Below, one piece after another: positions 1-7,953 of a DNA stretch of 16,462 nucleotides; the first letter of the stretch is position 1; the number at the start of each line of letters is the position of its first letter. This DNA is from JAYZDB01 sp036338025. GTDB lineage: Bacteria; Planctomycetota; UBA1135; UBA2386. The stretch lies in NCBI GenBank assembly GCA_036338025.1, contig JAYZDB010000158.1:1-16462 (forward strand), written 5' to 3'. The position numbers and the translations under genes are program-made. The notes beneath the pieces were generated by a model, which searched no databases, had not been told where the DNA came from, and worked only from the letters and a program-made list of their open reading frames with translations.

Positions 1-718
1 GGCTGGGAACAAGGTGTCCCTCCGTGGTGACCGACGAATCGCCACGCCCACGGAGAGACAGTTCGACCCAGTGAGAATGGTCGGCATCCAGCCCGGAATT
101 AGCCTCGCGCCAGCGCGCCGTACTGTCACCAAACAGAAGCGAGTTCATGACGGTGACGCCAGGTTCGATTTGCAGCAGTTTGTGCGCCGCAGGGTTTGCC
201 AGGATCAAGAGGCCGTTCCTGTCGGTGATGAGGATGATGTCGTTGGATTCTTCGACAATTTGTCGGTAGCGCCTCTCTTGCATTGCCAGCTTCTTGGCTG
301 CCGAGACGGCTTCATCGGAGGCTGTCTTCATCTGTTGCAAGAGGAACAGGTTGCTCATGATGCCGTCATGGGCGGCGAAGTCGTCGATGCTCAACCCCAG
401 GGGGTTGAGTTGGTCTACGTCTTCGATCCGTGGCCCGCCGAAAAACACGAATCCTTCGCCGACTTGCTGGAAGGCCCCGTTGAGCGTGAGCTCCATTGAT
501 GTCAGGGCGAGTAGGACGGGCCGTCCCGTCCGCTGCCGGATCCAGTCGACATCGAATGCCTCGGCGAGTCTCTGGACGTCGAAGAGGTCTGCAAAAGGAA
601 CCCCCTGGGCCTGTGGAATCCGCTTTGCGAGCGAACGTCCGAGGAACTCGATGTTCAGATCCGAGTCGATCTGGATGGAGAACGGGAACAGCTCGCAGAT
701 CTTCTCAGCATCGATCAT
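1..718 (-). CDS. HNOBA-PAS signalling protein, N-terminal part (C-terminus outside window)
   Basis: The frame is open from ATG at 718 to the left edge (239 codons, no stop). It begins MIDAEKICELFPFSIQID, the N-terminus typical of the H-NOX-associated HNOBA domain (a PAS-like fold known from soluble guanylate cyclases and bacterial H-NOX partners). HNOBA covers about residues 1-120, ending in the helix region DDFAAHDGIMSNLFLLQQ. A short probable coiled coil follows (about 120-150), then a PAS domain starting at RRYRQIVEESNDIILITD (about 150 to the edge). The start codon overlaps the H-NOX stop as ATGA, so translation is probably coupled and the two proteins probably work together. By analogy with the family, this protein takes the NO signal from H-NOX and passes it to an output domain (histidine kinase, nucleotide cyclase or diguanylate cyclase) that lies outside the window; which one cannot be told. 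Plus-strand ORFs over this stretch are shadows. Confidence 0.85.
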   Translation of the reverse strand, partial: MIDAEKICELFPFSIQIDSDLNIEFLGRSLAKRIPQAQGVPFADLFDVQRLAEAFDVDWIRQRTGRPVLLALTSMELTLNGAFQQVGEGFVFFGGPRIEDVDQLNPLGLSIDDFAAHDGIMSNLFLLQQMKTASDEAVSAAKKLAMQERRYRQIVEESNDIILITDRNGLLILANPAAHKLLQIEPGVTVMNSLLFGDSTARWREANSGLDADHSHWVELSLRGRGDSSVTTEGHLVPS

Positions 719-1263
719 GTCTCCATTACGATACGAAAGACATCGTGGTCGTCACCGTCGGCTTTCGCATTTACTTGCTCTACGTGGATGGGCTGTCCGA
801 AGTGCTCACTGAGTCCAGAGAGTAGCCCGATAACGAAATCGCTCAGTCCTTCTCGGTGGCTCTTGTAGTGTAGGAGTGCTGTTCCGTCTTCGTCCTCTGT
901 GATGTCGAACGAAGGTTGCTGTAGGTTGGAGAATGAGATGGCGACTTGTTCGTGCATCGCATCGAGGTTTCGAAGAAACGACAGGAGGTCCCGCCAACCG
1001 AAATCGAGAATTGGGCCATACTCCTCCTTGGCGGTTTTTAGAACCCAATGGCGTCCGAGGGTGTGCAGGAACTCCTCCGCGCTGATCGGTATCGCGTCGC
1101 AGGCGACAGCGACCATGCCGAAAGCGATGTCATCGGGGAACGACTGCAAGCTCACGAAATGCGAGTCGTTGGTATTCGCAATCCTATGCACTTTTTCCCA
1201 GGCAGCGTTGCCGTAATTTTCCTTGATGCAATCACGAATTGCACGATGGATCAGTCCGTACAA
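715..1263 (-). CDS. H-NOX heme-nitric oxide/oxygen binding sensor
   Basis: Cytosolic gas sensor of the H-NOX (HNOB) family, 182 aa, the usual length for a stand-alone H-NOX. It begins (M/L)YGLIHRAIRDCIKENYG, the standard family N-terminus. The start is TTG at 1263: AAGGAG lies 7 nt upstream, and starting further upstream adds residues homologues lack. Heme ligation looks intact: proximal His104 in NLDAMHEQV, and the heme-propionate motif Y133-x-S135-x-R137 (YKSHR). These sit two residues beyond the equivalents in the Thermoanaerobacter protein (H102, Y131/S133/R135). The position matching the distal tyrosine that stabilises O2 in that protein appears to be Asp142, so NO rather than O2 selectivity is inferred. 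The stop overlaps the start of the HNOBA-PAS gene by 4 nt, so the pair is a sensor-transducer operon. The identification is firm; the ligand is inferred. Confidence 0.93.
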   Translation of the reverse strand: MYGLIHRAIRDCIKENYGNAAWEKVHRIANTNDSHFVSLQSFPDDIAFGMVAVACDAIPISAEEFLHTLGRHWVLKTAKEEYGPILDFGWRDLLSFLRNLDAMHEQVAISFSNLQQPSFDITEDEDGTALLHYKSHREGLSDFVIGLLSGLSEHFGQPIHVEQVNAKADGDDHDVFRIVMET

Positions 1264-1270
1264 AGTCTCT

Positions 1271-1276
1271 CTCCTT
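1271..1276 (-). promoter_or_regulatory. Ribosome binding site deciding the TTG start of H-NOX
   Basis: AAGGAG on the minus strand lies 7 nt upstream of TTG at 1263. It is one of the strongest Shine-Dalgarno matches in the window and fixes a non-ATG start that agrees with the conserved H-NOX N-terminus. Confidence 0.8.
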
Positions 1277-1356
1277 GGCGCTGGTGCCTCGTCCCCGACC
1301 GGGCGCCGCAAGAGCTTGCGATGGCCGGTAGTTGGGTAATTTTGCCGCCAGTAAAT

Positions 1357-1385
1357 GGTATATAAGGCCGGGGGGGAACTGTCAT
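1357..1385 (-). promoter_or_regulatory. Candidate sigma-70-type promoter for the H-NOX operon
   Basis: On the minus strand ATGACA (5 of 6 to TTGACA) at 1385-1380 is followed after 17 nt by TATACC (4 of 6 to TATAAT) at 1362-1357, with a TATATA stretch overlapping it. This would give a leader of roughly 85 nt before the TTG start. The call rests on consensus matching only; planctomycete promoters are poorly defined. Confidence 0.3.
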
Positions 1386-1431
1386 AGCTGAGCTAAGGGC
1401 GCAGGTTTCATTGCGTGTCCGAACTGTCAGC

Positions 1432-1454
1432 ATGCGCTGGCCATGCTAGCGCAT
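1432..1454. repeat. Inverted repeat in the gap between the H-NOX operon and the large membrane gene
   Basis: ATGCGCT (1432-1438) and AGCGCAT (1448-1454) form a perfect 7-bp inverted repeat around a 9-nt loop. A run of four T (1454-1457) follows on the plus strand only, while the flanking genes run on the minus strand, so it is not a clear terminator for them. It lies about 80-100 nt downstream of the 1531 stop and could still end that transcript or be an operator. The rest of 1264-1530 shows no gene. Confidence 0.3.
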
Positions 1455-1530
1455 TTTGCCCGGATTTTTGCGGGACTCTTCCCGATGACTGGACGCGGTC
1501 AGCCCTGGTTCTGGCAGTCTGCCACCGGAT

Positions 1531-4332
1531 TCAGAGAGCGGGCTTCTCCTCGACTGGCGTCGAAACCTGGGGATGCAGGGCATAGAACCCGACCCCGTAG
1601 ACGACCGCCGCGATCACCAGGACCAGGGAAAAACCGATGACCATGCTGGTGACGATGCAGAACACGGAGGAGAAGACCGAAAGGAACCCGTTGATTGCCC
1701 AGCACCACGGCAGAAGTTCCGGGCAATTGGCTTCGACGATGCGCATGCCGGTCGGGAACGGCATGCCCAGAGCGAGACCCAGCGGCGCGATCAGCAATGC
1801 CACAGCCGAGATCCGCACCGGCAGGGAGAAGCCGAGTAGCAAGGGCATCACGAAGTTCATCAGGACGCATACCGCGATCACCAGGCCTACGACCACCGCA
1901 GCCAGAACCGTGAGATGGCGGCGCGACAGGCTCTGCACCCGACCAGCCAGGAGTGATCCGACCCCAGCGGAGCACAACAGCGAGGTCAGTACGACCGAAA
2001 CGGCGTAGATCGGGTGGCCGAGGAAGATCACCATCTTCTGCATCAGCACGATTTCGATGAACATGAACCCCATCCCGAGTGCTGCAAAGAACAGGAAGTA
2101 GCGCCACGTCCCATCTGTCTTGACCCCACTAGATCGTAACCGCCATAGCGGCAGGAAGATCAGGAGCGCCGCCAGCAGTGTGATCTGGATCAAGGAGGCG
2201 AACAGCACAATGTGGCCGACCGGCATGTCGGGTGTGAAGCTCCCGATACTCTTGCTAGAGCTGTCCGGGTCTGCGAGTGCATCCCAGAGCTGTGAGTAGC
2301 GGTAGTAGTTGAAAAAGAACGGACGATCGTCGGTGCAGGTCGAAATGTCGTACTCGTAGCGACTGACGAAGTCCCGGCGTGCTACCGCATCACCTGCAAA
2401 CAGGGAGTGAAAGACCTTGGCGGTTTCGGCAAAACGTTGCTTGGCTGGCAGGACACTTTGGACGTAGAGATCGGCAAACATCTTGGTTGCCCCCGCTTCC
2501 ATCGCAGGTCTCTCGTTAGCCGGAAATGCCGCCGCGATCTCGGATGCAATTTTACGTACTGCCGCTTCGTCGCTGCGCAACACATCTGGATAGCCTCGGA
2601 TCAGGTGTCGCTTGATCATCGCCATTTTCTCGGTTGCCCCGGGTGGCATGAACTGGCGCACCAGGGTCTCGGAGTAGGCGGGTACGTTCCGAGTCAGGTC
2701 GAGGTAGGGGATTTCCGATTGGGGCTCCTCCCCGGGCTTGAGCAGGGGGTTGTAGAGAAGACCGAGAAATCCCTGCTTGTTTGCGTACTTCTTCAGGGCA
2801 TCGACTTCGGCCCGCGTGAAAGGGCCCTTCTTGATCATCGTCGAGGCCCAATCCTGACCCTGGAAGACCAGCAGATGGGACTGCGGATTGTCGATCCCGA
2901 GTTGCTCGAGTGCTGAGCATGCGATGTTGGCCAGACGCAGTGTCTCTCGCGGTTTGCGGGGGCTGGACAGGATGAACCTGGAGTAGTTGATGTAGCCGCC
3001 GTCCTTCAGGTGGTCGTAGAACTCCATGACGGCCTCTGTGGTGTAGAGGTACGCCTCGGACAGCGTGTATGCGCCAGTGCTCAGGGCGGTGAAGGAATCG
3101 ACCCCGCTCATCTGGATGATGTCGTATTCCCTAGACTGCGTACGGACGAACGAGCGTCCTTCCGCAGTTACCAAGCTCAGCTTGTCGGAGTAGTCGTGGG
3201 CACCAGGCCGAAACAGTCCGTCCAGATAATCGTCGAAACGATTCGTGACCATCTCGACCATGGCGGTGTTGATTTCCGCAGCGGTCACGCTACGCGCACC
3301 TGACGTCAGGGCAACCATGACGTCGATACCGCCACCTACTCCGATGACAAGTACGTCAGGCTCCACAGCGCCGCGAGCGTGATAACAGACCAGAGCACTT
3401 GCTGACTGGACCTTGTTGACGAAGGGCTTCCCTACCAATGAGCCAGCGCCCTTGACTAGCAAGGTCGGCGCTGTTCCGTCTTGACCAACGGTTCGGACAT
3501 CCAGCAACCGCTCGCCTTCCAGCCCGACGTTTCCGCCGTGGGTCAGCATACCGGTGTGCTCGGGACCGATTTCGACCTCTGCGGTGGCGGAGTAGATCCG
3601 GTCGAACAGCGATAGATCTTCGCCAGCGAACTCTGCTTTGCCAGCGGCGAAGGGCGGGTGCCATTCAACGTGTGGGATACCGAGACCCTTGCCCACGCCG
3701 GAGAACAGCACAAATGCCAGCAGGCCAAAGGCGAGGCCGATCGATCCTGCGAAGCGGTGCAGTTTGCTGGCTGAGAATGCCAGCAAGAAGCTGGCGAGGA
3801 GGGCGATGGATGCGGAGATCACGATTGTCGCCGATCCGCCGTAGTTAGAGAGGATGATGACACTGGCGGCACCGCCAATTCCAGATCCGAGCAGGTCGAA
3901 GAAGTAGAGCTTGTTGACGTGCCGAACGAAACAGGTCAGGGCGGTGCCGAGGGCCAGACCCGCGAACAGGAATGGCACCGCGGTGATCGAGTAGAGCAGG
4001 AACAAGGCAAACAGGTTGCTCTTGTCTTCCCACAACCGAAGACTGTCGATCTCGATCAGCCGCATGGCCCCAAACGCCAAGACGATGCTCAGGCCATAAG
4101 CCAGGGTGTAACCGCACAGCGATCCGAACGGCGGTTCCTCGCGCTTGCGACGAAATGCGGTCAGGAGGCTGCCGGATGCCCCGAATCCCAGCAGCGCGAT
4201 CGACACCACCATGTAGGTCAAGTGGTGCCAGAGCATGATCGCATAGACCCTCGTGAGAGCGATCTGCAGCAGGATGACAGAGGAGGCCAGGAGGAAGACC
4301 CCAGCGTACGTAAGTCTAGGTAGAGTCCGCAT
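1531..4332 (-). CDS. Large polytopic membrane protein with embedded spermidine-synthase-like domain
   Basis: About 933 aa. The N-terminal third holds about seven or eight hydrophobic segments, beginning directly after the start (TYAGVFLLASSVILLQIALT). A soluble Rossmann-type domain follows, with VIGVGGGID at about residues 329-337 (SAM-binding glycine loop) and the acidic AAEIN strand. From about residue 705 a second block of about six membrane segments includes GLALGMPFPTG. This architecture matches a family usually annotated as spermidine synthase-like or fused MFS/spermidine synthase, common in planctomycetes and deltaproteobacteria; its reaction is unknown to me. The GGGDG and DSTDP signatures of true aminopropyltransferases are replaced by GGGID and SGVDSF, so spermidine synthesis is unlikely; a SAM-dependent membrane enzyme is possible. 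I chose ATG 4332 because the first hydrophobic segment follows at once; GTG 4407 would add 25 polar residues. No clear RBS at either. It lies 155 nt downstream of the small membrane gene and could share its transcript. Confidence 0.8.
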   Translation of the reverse strand: MRTLPRLTYAGVFLLASSVILLQIALTRVYAIMLWHHLTYMVVSIALLGFGASGSLLTAFRRKREEPPFGSLCGYTLAYGLSIVLAFGAMRLIEIDSLRLWEDKSNLFALFLLYSITAVPFLFAGLALGTALTCFVRHVNKLYFFDLLGSGIGGAASVIILSNYGGSATIVISASIALLASFLLAFSASKLHRFAGSIGLAFGLLAFVLFSGVGKGLGIPHVEWHPPFAAGKAEFAGEDLSLFDRIYSATAEVEIGPEHTGMLTHGGNVGLEGERLLDVRTVGQDGTAPTLLVKGAGSLVGKPFVNKVQSASALVCYHARGAVEPDVLVIGVGGGIDVMVALTSGARSVTAAEINTAMVEMVTNRFDDYLDGLFRPGAHDYSDKLSLVTAEGRSFVRTQSREYDIIQMSGVDSFTALSTGAYTLSEAYLYTTEAVMEFYDHLKDGGYINYSRFILSSPRKPRETLRLANIACSALEQLGIDNPQSHLLVFQGQDWASTMIKKGPFTRAEVDALKKYANKQGFLGLLYNPLLKPGEEPQSEIPYLDLTRNVPAYSETLVRQFMPPGATEKMAMIKRHLIRGYPDVLRSDEAAVRKIASEIAAAFPANERPAMEAGATKMFADLYVQSVLPAKQRFAETAKVFHSLFAGDAVARRDFVSRYEYDISTCTDDRPFFFNYYRYSQLWDALADPDSSSKSIGSFTPDMPVGHIVLFASLIQITLLAALLIFLPLWRLRSSGVKTDGTWRYFLFFAALGMGFMFIEIVLMQKMVIFLGHPIYAVSVVLTSLLCSAGVGSLLAGRVQSLSRRHLTVLAAVVVGLVIAVCVLMNFVMPLLLGFSLPVRISAVALLIAPLGLALGMPFPTGMRIVEANCPELLPWCWAINGFLSVFSSVFCIVTSMVIGFSLVLVIAAVVYGVGFYALHPQVSTPVEEKPAL

Positions 4333-4487
4333 GCAGTTGGCGGAAGCATAGCCCGAGATCTGGTCTGAATCCCCGCGGTTCGGCGACAGATTTTTGCGAT
4401 CTTGCACCGCGATGAGCTCGCGATGTTGAAGCCAGCCGATACAGGCCCCGTAGCCGGATTGCGGGTCTGTTGGGGGTCAGGCCTGGA

Positions 4488-5144
4488 TCAGGCTACTCGC
4501 GAAGACCGTGTTCTGGAGGATAGATCGCTTGCCACCGCCGCCAACCACAGCAGGCTGAGGCTCAACACGGCCTTTTGTACGCCTGGCAACCAGTGCATCG
4601 CCGCCACGCCACCCCATTTGGTGCATCCGTAGAGGATCGCACCGGCAATGGCAGATGCCAACGCCAGAGTGCCCGTCCATGCGACGGTTGCCGGCGTAGC
4701 AGGGTCGCGCCAGGAATCGAGGAACACCGCGAAACTCGCTATGACTCCGAATCCACCGAACAACAGTGTGACTACTGCGTGGGTGATGGGGAGGTCGAAG
4801 ATGACCTGCGCGCACATCAACAGCGAGAACGCTGTCGAAAGTACCCCTGCGATCCGGGTTAGATTTTGCCAGGTGCGTGTGCGCCACCAGAGCGGTGTCA
4901 ACCCGAACACCATCAGTAAAAATGCGGCGAGCGCCGCGAGTATCGACCCATCGAGATTGGCTTGCCCGTTCATTGCCTGAACGAGTAGCAGGTCGCAGAG
5001 GAAGTTCTGCCAGAAGCGGTAGTGGGTGCCACTGGCATCGAAGCAGTCACCGCCCGGGTAGCACAACATGGACGTGCCCAGCAGGGCTACGAACGCAGCC
5101 AGTGCCGCACCGAGCAGTCGGCCCTCAGTCGAGGAAGAAGTCAT
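4488..5144 (-). CDS. Small polytopic membrane protein, possibly DUF998-like
   Basis: A 218-aa protein with about six hydrophobic segments (starting LLGAALAAFVALLGTSMLCY, ending VLSLSLLWLAAVA) and a conserved-looking loop after the first (YPGGDCF, HYRFWQNFLCDLL). The layout and the NFLCDL element resemble DUF998-type integral membrane proteins, but I cannot assign a family firmly and no function is known. The start is taken as ATG 5144, which gives a short polar N-terminus (MTSSSTEGR) before the first membrane segment and overlaps the end of the dehydrogenase gene by 20 nt. ATG 5174 in the same frame would extend the overlap to 50 nt. The overlap implies co-translation with the dehydrogenase and acyl-CoA synthetase genes upstream. 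Confidence 0.75.
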   Translation of the reverse strand: MTSSSTEGRLLGAALAAFVALLGTSMLCYPGGDCFDASGTHYRFWQNFLCDLLLVQAMNGQANLDGSILAALAAFLLMVFGLTPLWWRTRTWQNLTRIAGVLSTAFSLLMCAQVIFDLPITHAVVTLLFGGFGVIASFAVFLDSWRDPATPATVAWTGTLALASAIAGAILYGCTKWGGVAAMHWLPGVQKAVLSLSLLWLAAVASDLSSRTRSSRVA

Positions 5145-5946
5145 CGACCAATGGTGCTCCCGGGCAGACCGCATATTGCTCGAAGTCCGTCACGCCCGCC
5201 TCCTTCAGAACAGACTCATCGACGCAGAAGTTGCCGGTGAACTCACGACTGTCGCGCGTCAAGATGACATACGCTGCATCGGCGACGATCCGGTCTGTTC
5301 GTGCCGCCTTGGCCAGGGCCTCGCCGCCAAGCAGATTTCGGACAGCTGCCGTGTCGATCACTGTGCGCGGCCAAAGGGCGTTCACGGCAATCCCCTGCTT
5401 GGCGAATTCGGCTGCCATGCCGAGCACCCATACACTCATCGAGTACTTTGCCAGTGTGTAGGCGGCGTGGTTCTTGAACCACTTGGCGTGCATGTTGAGT
5501 GGTGGCGACATGTTGAGGATGTGAGGGTTACTGGCCTTTTGCATATGTGGGATGCAGAGCTGTGCACACAAGAACGATCCCCGGGCGTTGATCTGGTGCA
5601 TCAAGTCGAAGCGTTTCATCGGCGTTTGCAGGGTGCCTGTCATGCTGATCGCGCTGGCGTTATTGACCAGGATATCGATGCCGCCGAACGTCTCGACCGC
5701 AGCGTCGACCGCTGCCTGCACAGCGGCTTCGTCCCGGATGTCTGCCTGACAAGCCAGTCCACGGCCACCAGCGGACTCGATTTCCTCGACCGCCGTATGG
5801 ATTGTGCCGGGTAGACGCGGATGTGGTTCAACGGTCTTGGCAACGACCACGATATTGGCGCCATCGGCGGCGGCTCGCAGTGCGATTGCCTTGCCGATCC
5901 CACGACTCGCGCCGGTGATGAAGAGCGTCTTGTCTTGTAGGGTCAC
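5125..5946 (-). CDS. Short-chain dehydrogenase/reductase, HSDL2-like
   Basis: A 273-aa classical SDR. The nucleotide-binding motif TGASRGIG is at 11-18, NNAS at 95-98, and the catalytic residues are Ser147 (NMSPP), Tyr163 and Lys167 (YTLAK). The N-terminus (TLFITGASRGIGKAIALRAA) and the segment AKTVEPHPRLPGTIHTAVEEIE are characteristic of the HSDL2 subgroup, whose animal members carry an extra C-terminal SCP2 domain missing here. It probably oxidises or reduces a hydroxy or keto group on an acyl or steroid-like substrate with NAD(P); the substrate is unknown. The start is GTG 5946, not an upstream ATG at 5994 inside the ligase gene: GGAG lies 7 nt before the GTG, and GTG follows the ligase TAA by one base. 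Both the spacing upstream and the 20-nt overlap downstream point to one operon. Confidence 0.92.
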   Translation of the reverse strand: MTLQDKTLFITGASRGIGKAIALRAAADGANIVVVAKTVEPHPRLPGTIHTAVEEIESAGGRGLACQADIRDEAAVQAAVDAAVETFGGIDILVNNASAISMTGTLQTPMKRFDLMHQINARGSFLCAQLCIPHMQKASNPHILNMSPPLNMHAKWFKNHAAYTLAKYSMSVWVLGMAAEFAKQGIAVNALWPRTVIDTAAVRNLLGGEALAKAARTDRIVADAAYVILTRDSREFTGNFCVDESVLKEAGVTDFEQYAVCPGAPLVDDFFLD

Positions 5947-5947
5947 G

Positions 5948-7813
5948 TTATTTCTCCGGTGCGGTGCTGTAGAGCAGCTCGATTTCGTCTGCAAAGACCT
6001 CGTGCAATTTGCGTCGGCGGATCTTGAGGGTCGGCGTCAGCAGTTGGTTGTCGATGCTGAGGTCTGCCAAAACCAGTCGGAAACACTTGATTGTGGACCA
6101 CTCGGGAATACCGCGGTTGGCGTGATCGACCAGGCGTTGATACCGGGCCAAGACCCGGGGTTCTTTGATCAGGTCCTCGGGTCCGATACTCGTATCCAGG
6201 TCGTGCAGGGCGGCCCACGTGCGTAGGTTGTCCTGGTTCGGGAAGATCAGGACGGCGGCAAATTTGTGACCAGCACCGATTACGACGGCTTCGCCGACCA
6301 GCGACTCGGCCATCAAACGGGTCTCCAACGGTTGTGGAGTGACATACTTGCCGGTGGAGAGCTTGAACAGGTTGTCTTTGCGGTCGGTGATGTGCAGGTG
6401 TCCGTGCTGGTCAAATTCTCCCAGATCGCCAGTGCGGAACCAGCCTTCCTCATCCAGGACGGCGGTGGTCTCCTCGGGCCGTAGGTAGTAACCCTGCATT
6501 ACGTTGGGGCCGCGTGCCATCACCTCTCCGTCGTCGCCCAGGCGTACTTCGACGCCGGGCAGCGGCTCGCCGACAGTGCCTGAGCGGTTGTTGTGAGGCC
6601 GATTGAATGTGATCACAGGGCTGGTTTCAGTCAGCCCGTAGCCCTGCAGCGGCATCATGCCGGCGGCAGCGAAGAAATTCGTGATGCTTGGATCGAGCGG
6701 TGCGCCGCCGCAGATGATGTATCGAATCCGTCCACCGGTCGCTGCTCGCCACTTTGAGAACACCAGTTTGTCTGCCAGTCGCATCTGCAGTCCGTACAAC
6801 CCACGCGGCGGATCACCGAGCTGAAATCGCGACGCCAGTCCGAGCGCCCAGCGGAACACCAGGCGACTGAAGCCAGTGAGTTGCGCACCGGTGAAACGGA
6901 CCCGCTCCTGCAGGCGTTCGAGCACCCGTGGAACTGTGGCGAATATCGTGGGGCGGACATCTTGCAGGAGTTCGCCGATTTCTGTCGGGTCGCAGAAGTA
7001 GATCGGCCCACCGTTGTGGACGAAGGAGTAGTGCAGCGAACGCTGAAACACATGCGCAAGCGGCAAGAATGATATGAAGGTCTCGCTGGTTGATTCGTGG
7101 ACGTCGTGAAGTTCTGCGAAGCCGGTCAGGCCATTCGACGACAGATTCTCGTGGGTGAGCATTACGCCCTTGGGCCGCCCCGTCGTTCCGGAGGTGTAGA
7201 TGATGGTTGCCAGATCGGAGGGTTTGATGTCCGCACGTTGCTTTGTCGGCAGGTCTGGTTTGTCCTCGAGAAGCAACCGTCCACGATCTTGCAGGGATTC
7301 CAGATCGAGGATTTCGATCGGATCCAGAACGGTGGGGAGGGCAGACCCCCTGGGGTGATCTGTCAACACGACGTAGCGTAGGGTGTCGAGTCCGTGCAAA
7401 TGCTCGGCGACGGGTTCGAGCATCGTGGCATCACTGACAAACAGCAGGCCCGACTCGGTCTCGTCCAGGAGGAATCTGCAGGTTGACGGCTCGGTCGATG
7501 GGTAGATCGGGACGTCGATCAAGCCAGCAATGAGGCATCCCATGTCGGTGATCGCGAAGATTGCGTCACTACGCATGAGCATCGCCACCCGGTCGCCACG
7601 CTCGAAGCCCAGACTAGATAGCCCAGCGGCGATCTGATTGGCGGCACTCTGGAATTCCAGACTTGAGATTGCGTGCCAACCATCATCCTTGCGCTGATTC
7701 AATGCCCGTGGGTTTGGCCGGCGTGTGCACGCGTCGTCGAGGATTGCGGGTAAATTCCATCCGAGCACGGGGCCCTTGGGATTGGAATGCACGGGAAGGG
7801 GATTCGTGGGCAT
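5948..7813 (-). CDS. Long-chain fatty acid--CoA ligase (AMP-forming)
   Basis: A 621-aa member of the adenylate-forming superfamily that activates a fatty acid to acyl-AMP and then acyl-CoA. All core motifs are present: P-loop YTSGTTGRPKG (206-216), YGLTET (392-397), TGDLG (461-465), hinge ITDRKDNLFK (475-484) and the C-terminal adenylation lysine in PTLKIRR (about Lys597). The TGKYVTPQPLE stretch and overall length fit the FadD15/FAA-type long-chain acyl-CoA synthetases rather than the shorter acetyl- or aryl-CoA ligases. No signal peptide is present, so it is cytosolic or membrane-associated. It is the first gene of a tight cluster: the SDR gene starts one base after its TAA. The pairing suggests that an activated acyl chain or related lipid is then modified by the reductase. 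ATG 7813 lacks a clear RBS, as is common in this window. The exact acyl substrate is inferred only. Confidence 0.93.
   Translation of the reverse strand: MPTNPLPVHSNPKGPVLGWNLPAILDDACTRRPNPRALNQRKDDGWHAISSLEFQSAANQIAAGLSSLGFERGDRVAMLMRSDAIFAITDMGCLIAGLIDVPIYPSTEPSTCRFLLDETESGLLFVSDATMLEPVAEHLHGLDTLRYVVLTDHPRGSALPTVLDPIEILDLESLQDRGRLLLEDKPDLPTKQRADIKPSDLATIIYTSGTTGRPKGVMLTHENLSSNGLTGFAELHDVHESTSETFISFLPLAHVFQRSLHYSFVHNGGPIYFCDPTEIGELLQDVRPTIFATVPRVLERLQERVRFTGAQLTGFSRLVFRWALGLASRFQLGDPPRGLYGLQMRLADKLVFSKWRAATGGRIRYIICGGAPLDPSITNFFAAAGMMPLQGYGLTETSPVITFNRPHNNRSGTVGEPLPGVEVRLGDDGEVMARGPNVMQGYYLRPEETTAVLDEEGWFRTGDLGEFDQHGHLHITDRKDNLFKLSTGKYVTPQPLETRLMAESLVGEAVVIGAGHKFAAVLIFPNQDNLRTWAALHDLDTSIGPEDLIKEPRVLARYQRLVDHANRGIPEWSTIKCFRLVLADLSIDNQLLTPTLKIRRRKLHEVFADEIELLYSTAPEK
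5954..5957 (-). promoter_or_regulatory. Ribosome binding site deciding the GTG start of the SDR gene
   Basis: GGAG on the minus strand lies within the last codons of the acyl-CoA synthetase gene, 7 nt upstream of GTG 5946. It supports the GTG as the true start and tight coupling of the two genes (stop and start separated by one base). Confidence 0.7.
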
Positions 7814-7829
7814 GGAAGCGACAGGGACA

Positions 7830-7858
7830 ATTGTAGCTTCGGGGCCCGAACTTGTCGT
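7830..7858 (-). promoter_or_regulatory. Candidate promoter with a palindrome in its spacer, ahead of the acyl-CoA synthetase gene
   Basis: On the minus strand ACGACA (7858-7853; 4 of 6 to TTGACA), a 17-nt spacer and TACAAT (7835-7830; 5 of 6 to TATAAT) give a plausible promoter with a very short leader before ATG 7813. The spacer holds the perfect palindrome TTCGGG-G-CCCGAA (7838-7850), well placed to be an operator for a dimeric repressor. The call is pattern-based. Confidence 0.35.
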
Positions 7859-7900
7859 GCCTGCATCGAGTGGTATCTCGGCGGCGTTTTTGGTGCCACG

Positions 7901-7931
7901 CGGACATCCCGCAGGGGCGAAGCCCTGTCCG
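7901..7931 (-). terminator. Hairpin downstream of the ECF sigma gene, possible terminator
   Basis: CAGGG (7912-7916) pairs with CCCTG (7923-7927) across a 6-nt loop, and CGGA (7901-7904) with TCCG (7928-7931) around a one-sided bulge. It starts 23 nt after the sigma factor stop. No T-run follows on the minus strand, so if it terminates it is not a classical intrinsic terminator. Confidence 0.25.
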
Positions 7932-7953
7932 CCGGCGGTTTTCGCGACTGTCG

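Noticed and set aside
14..825. Plus-strand ORFs at the left edge
   Set aside because: They lie opposite a clearly protein-like minus-strand frame (HNOBA and PAS motifs) and have no recognisable features of their own.
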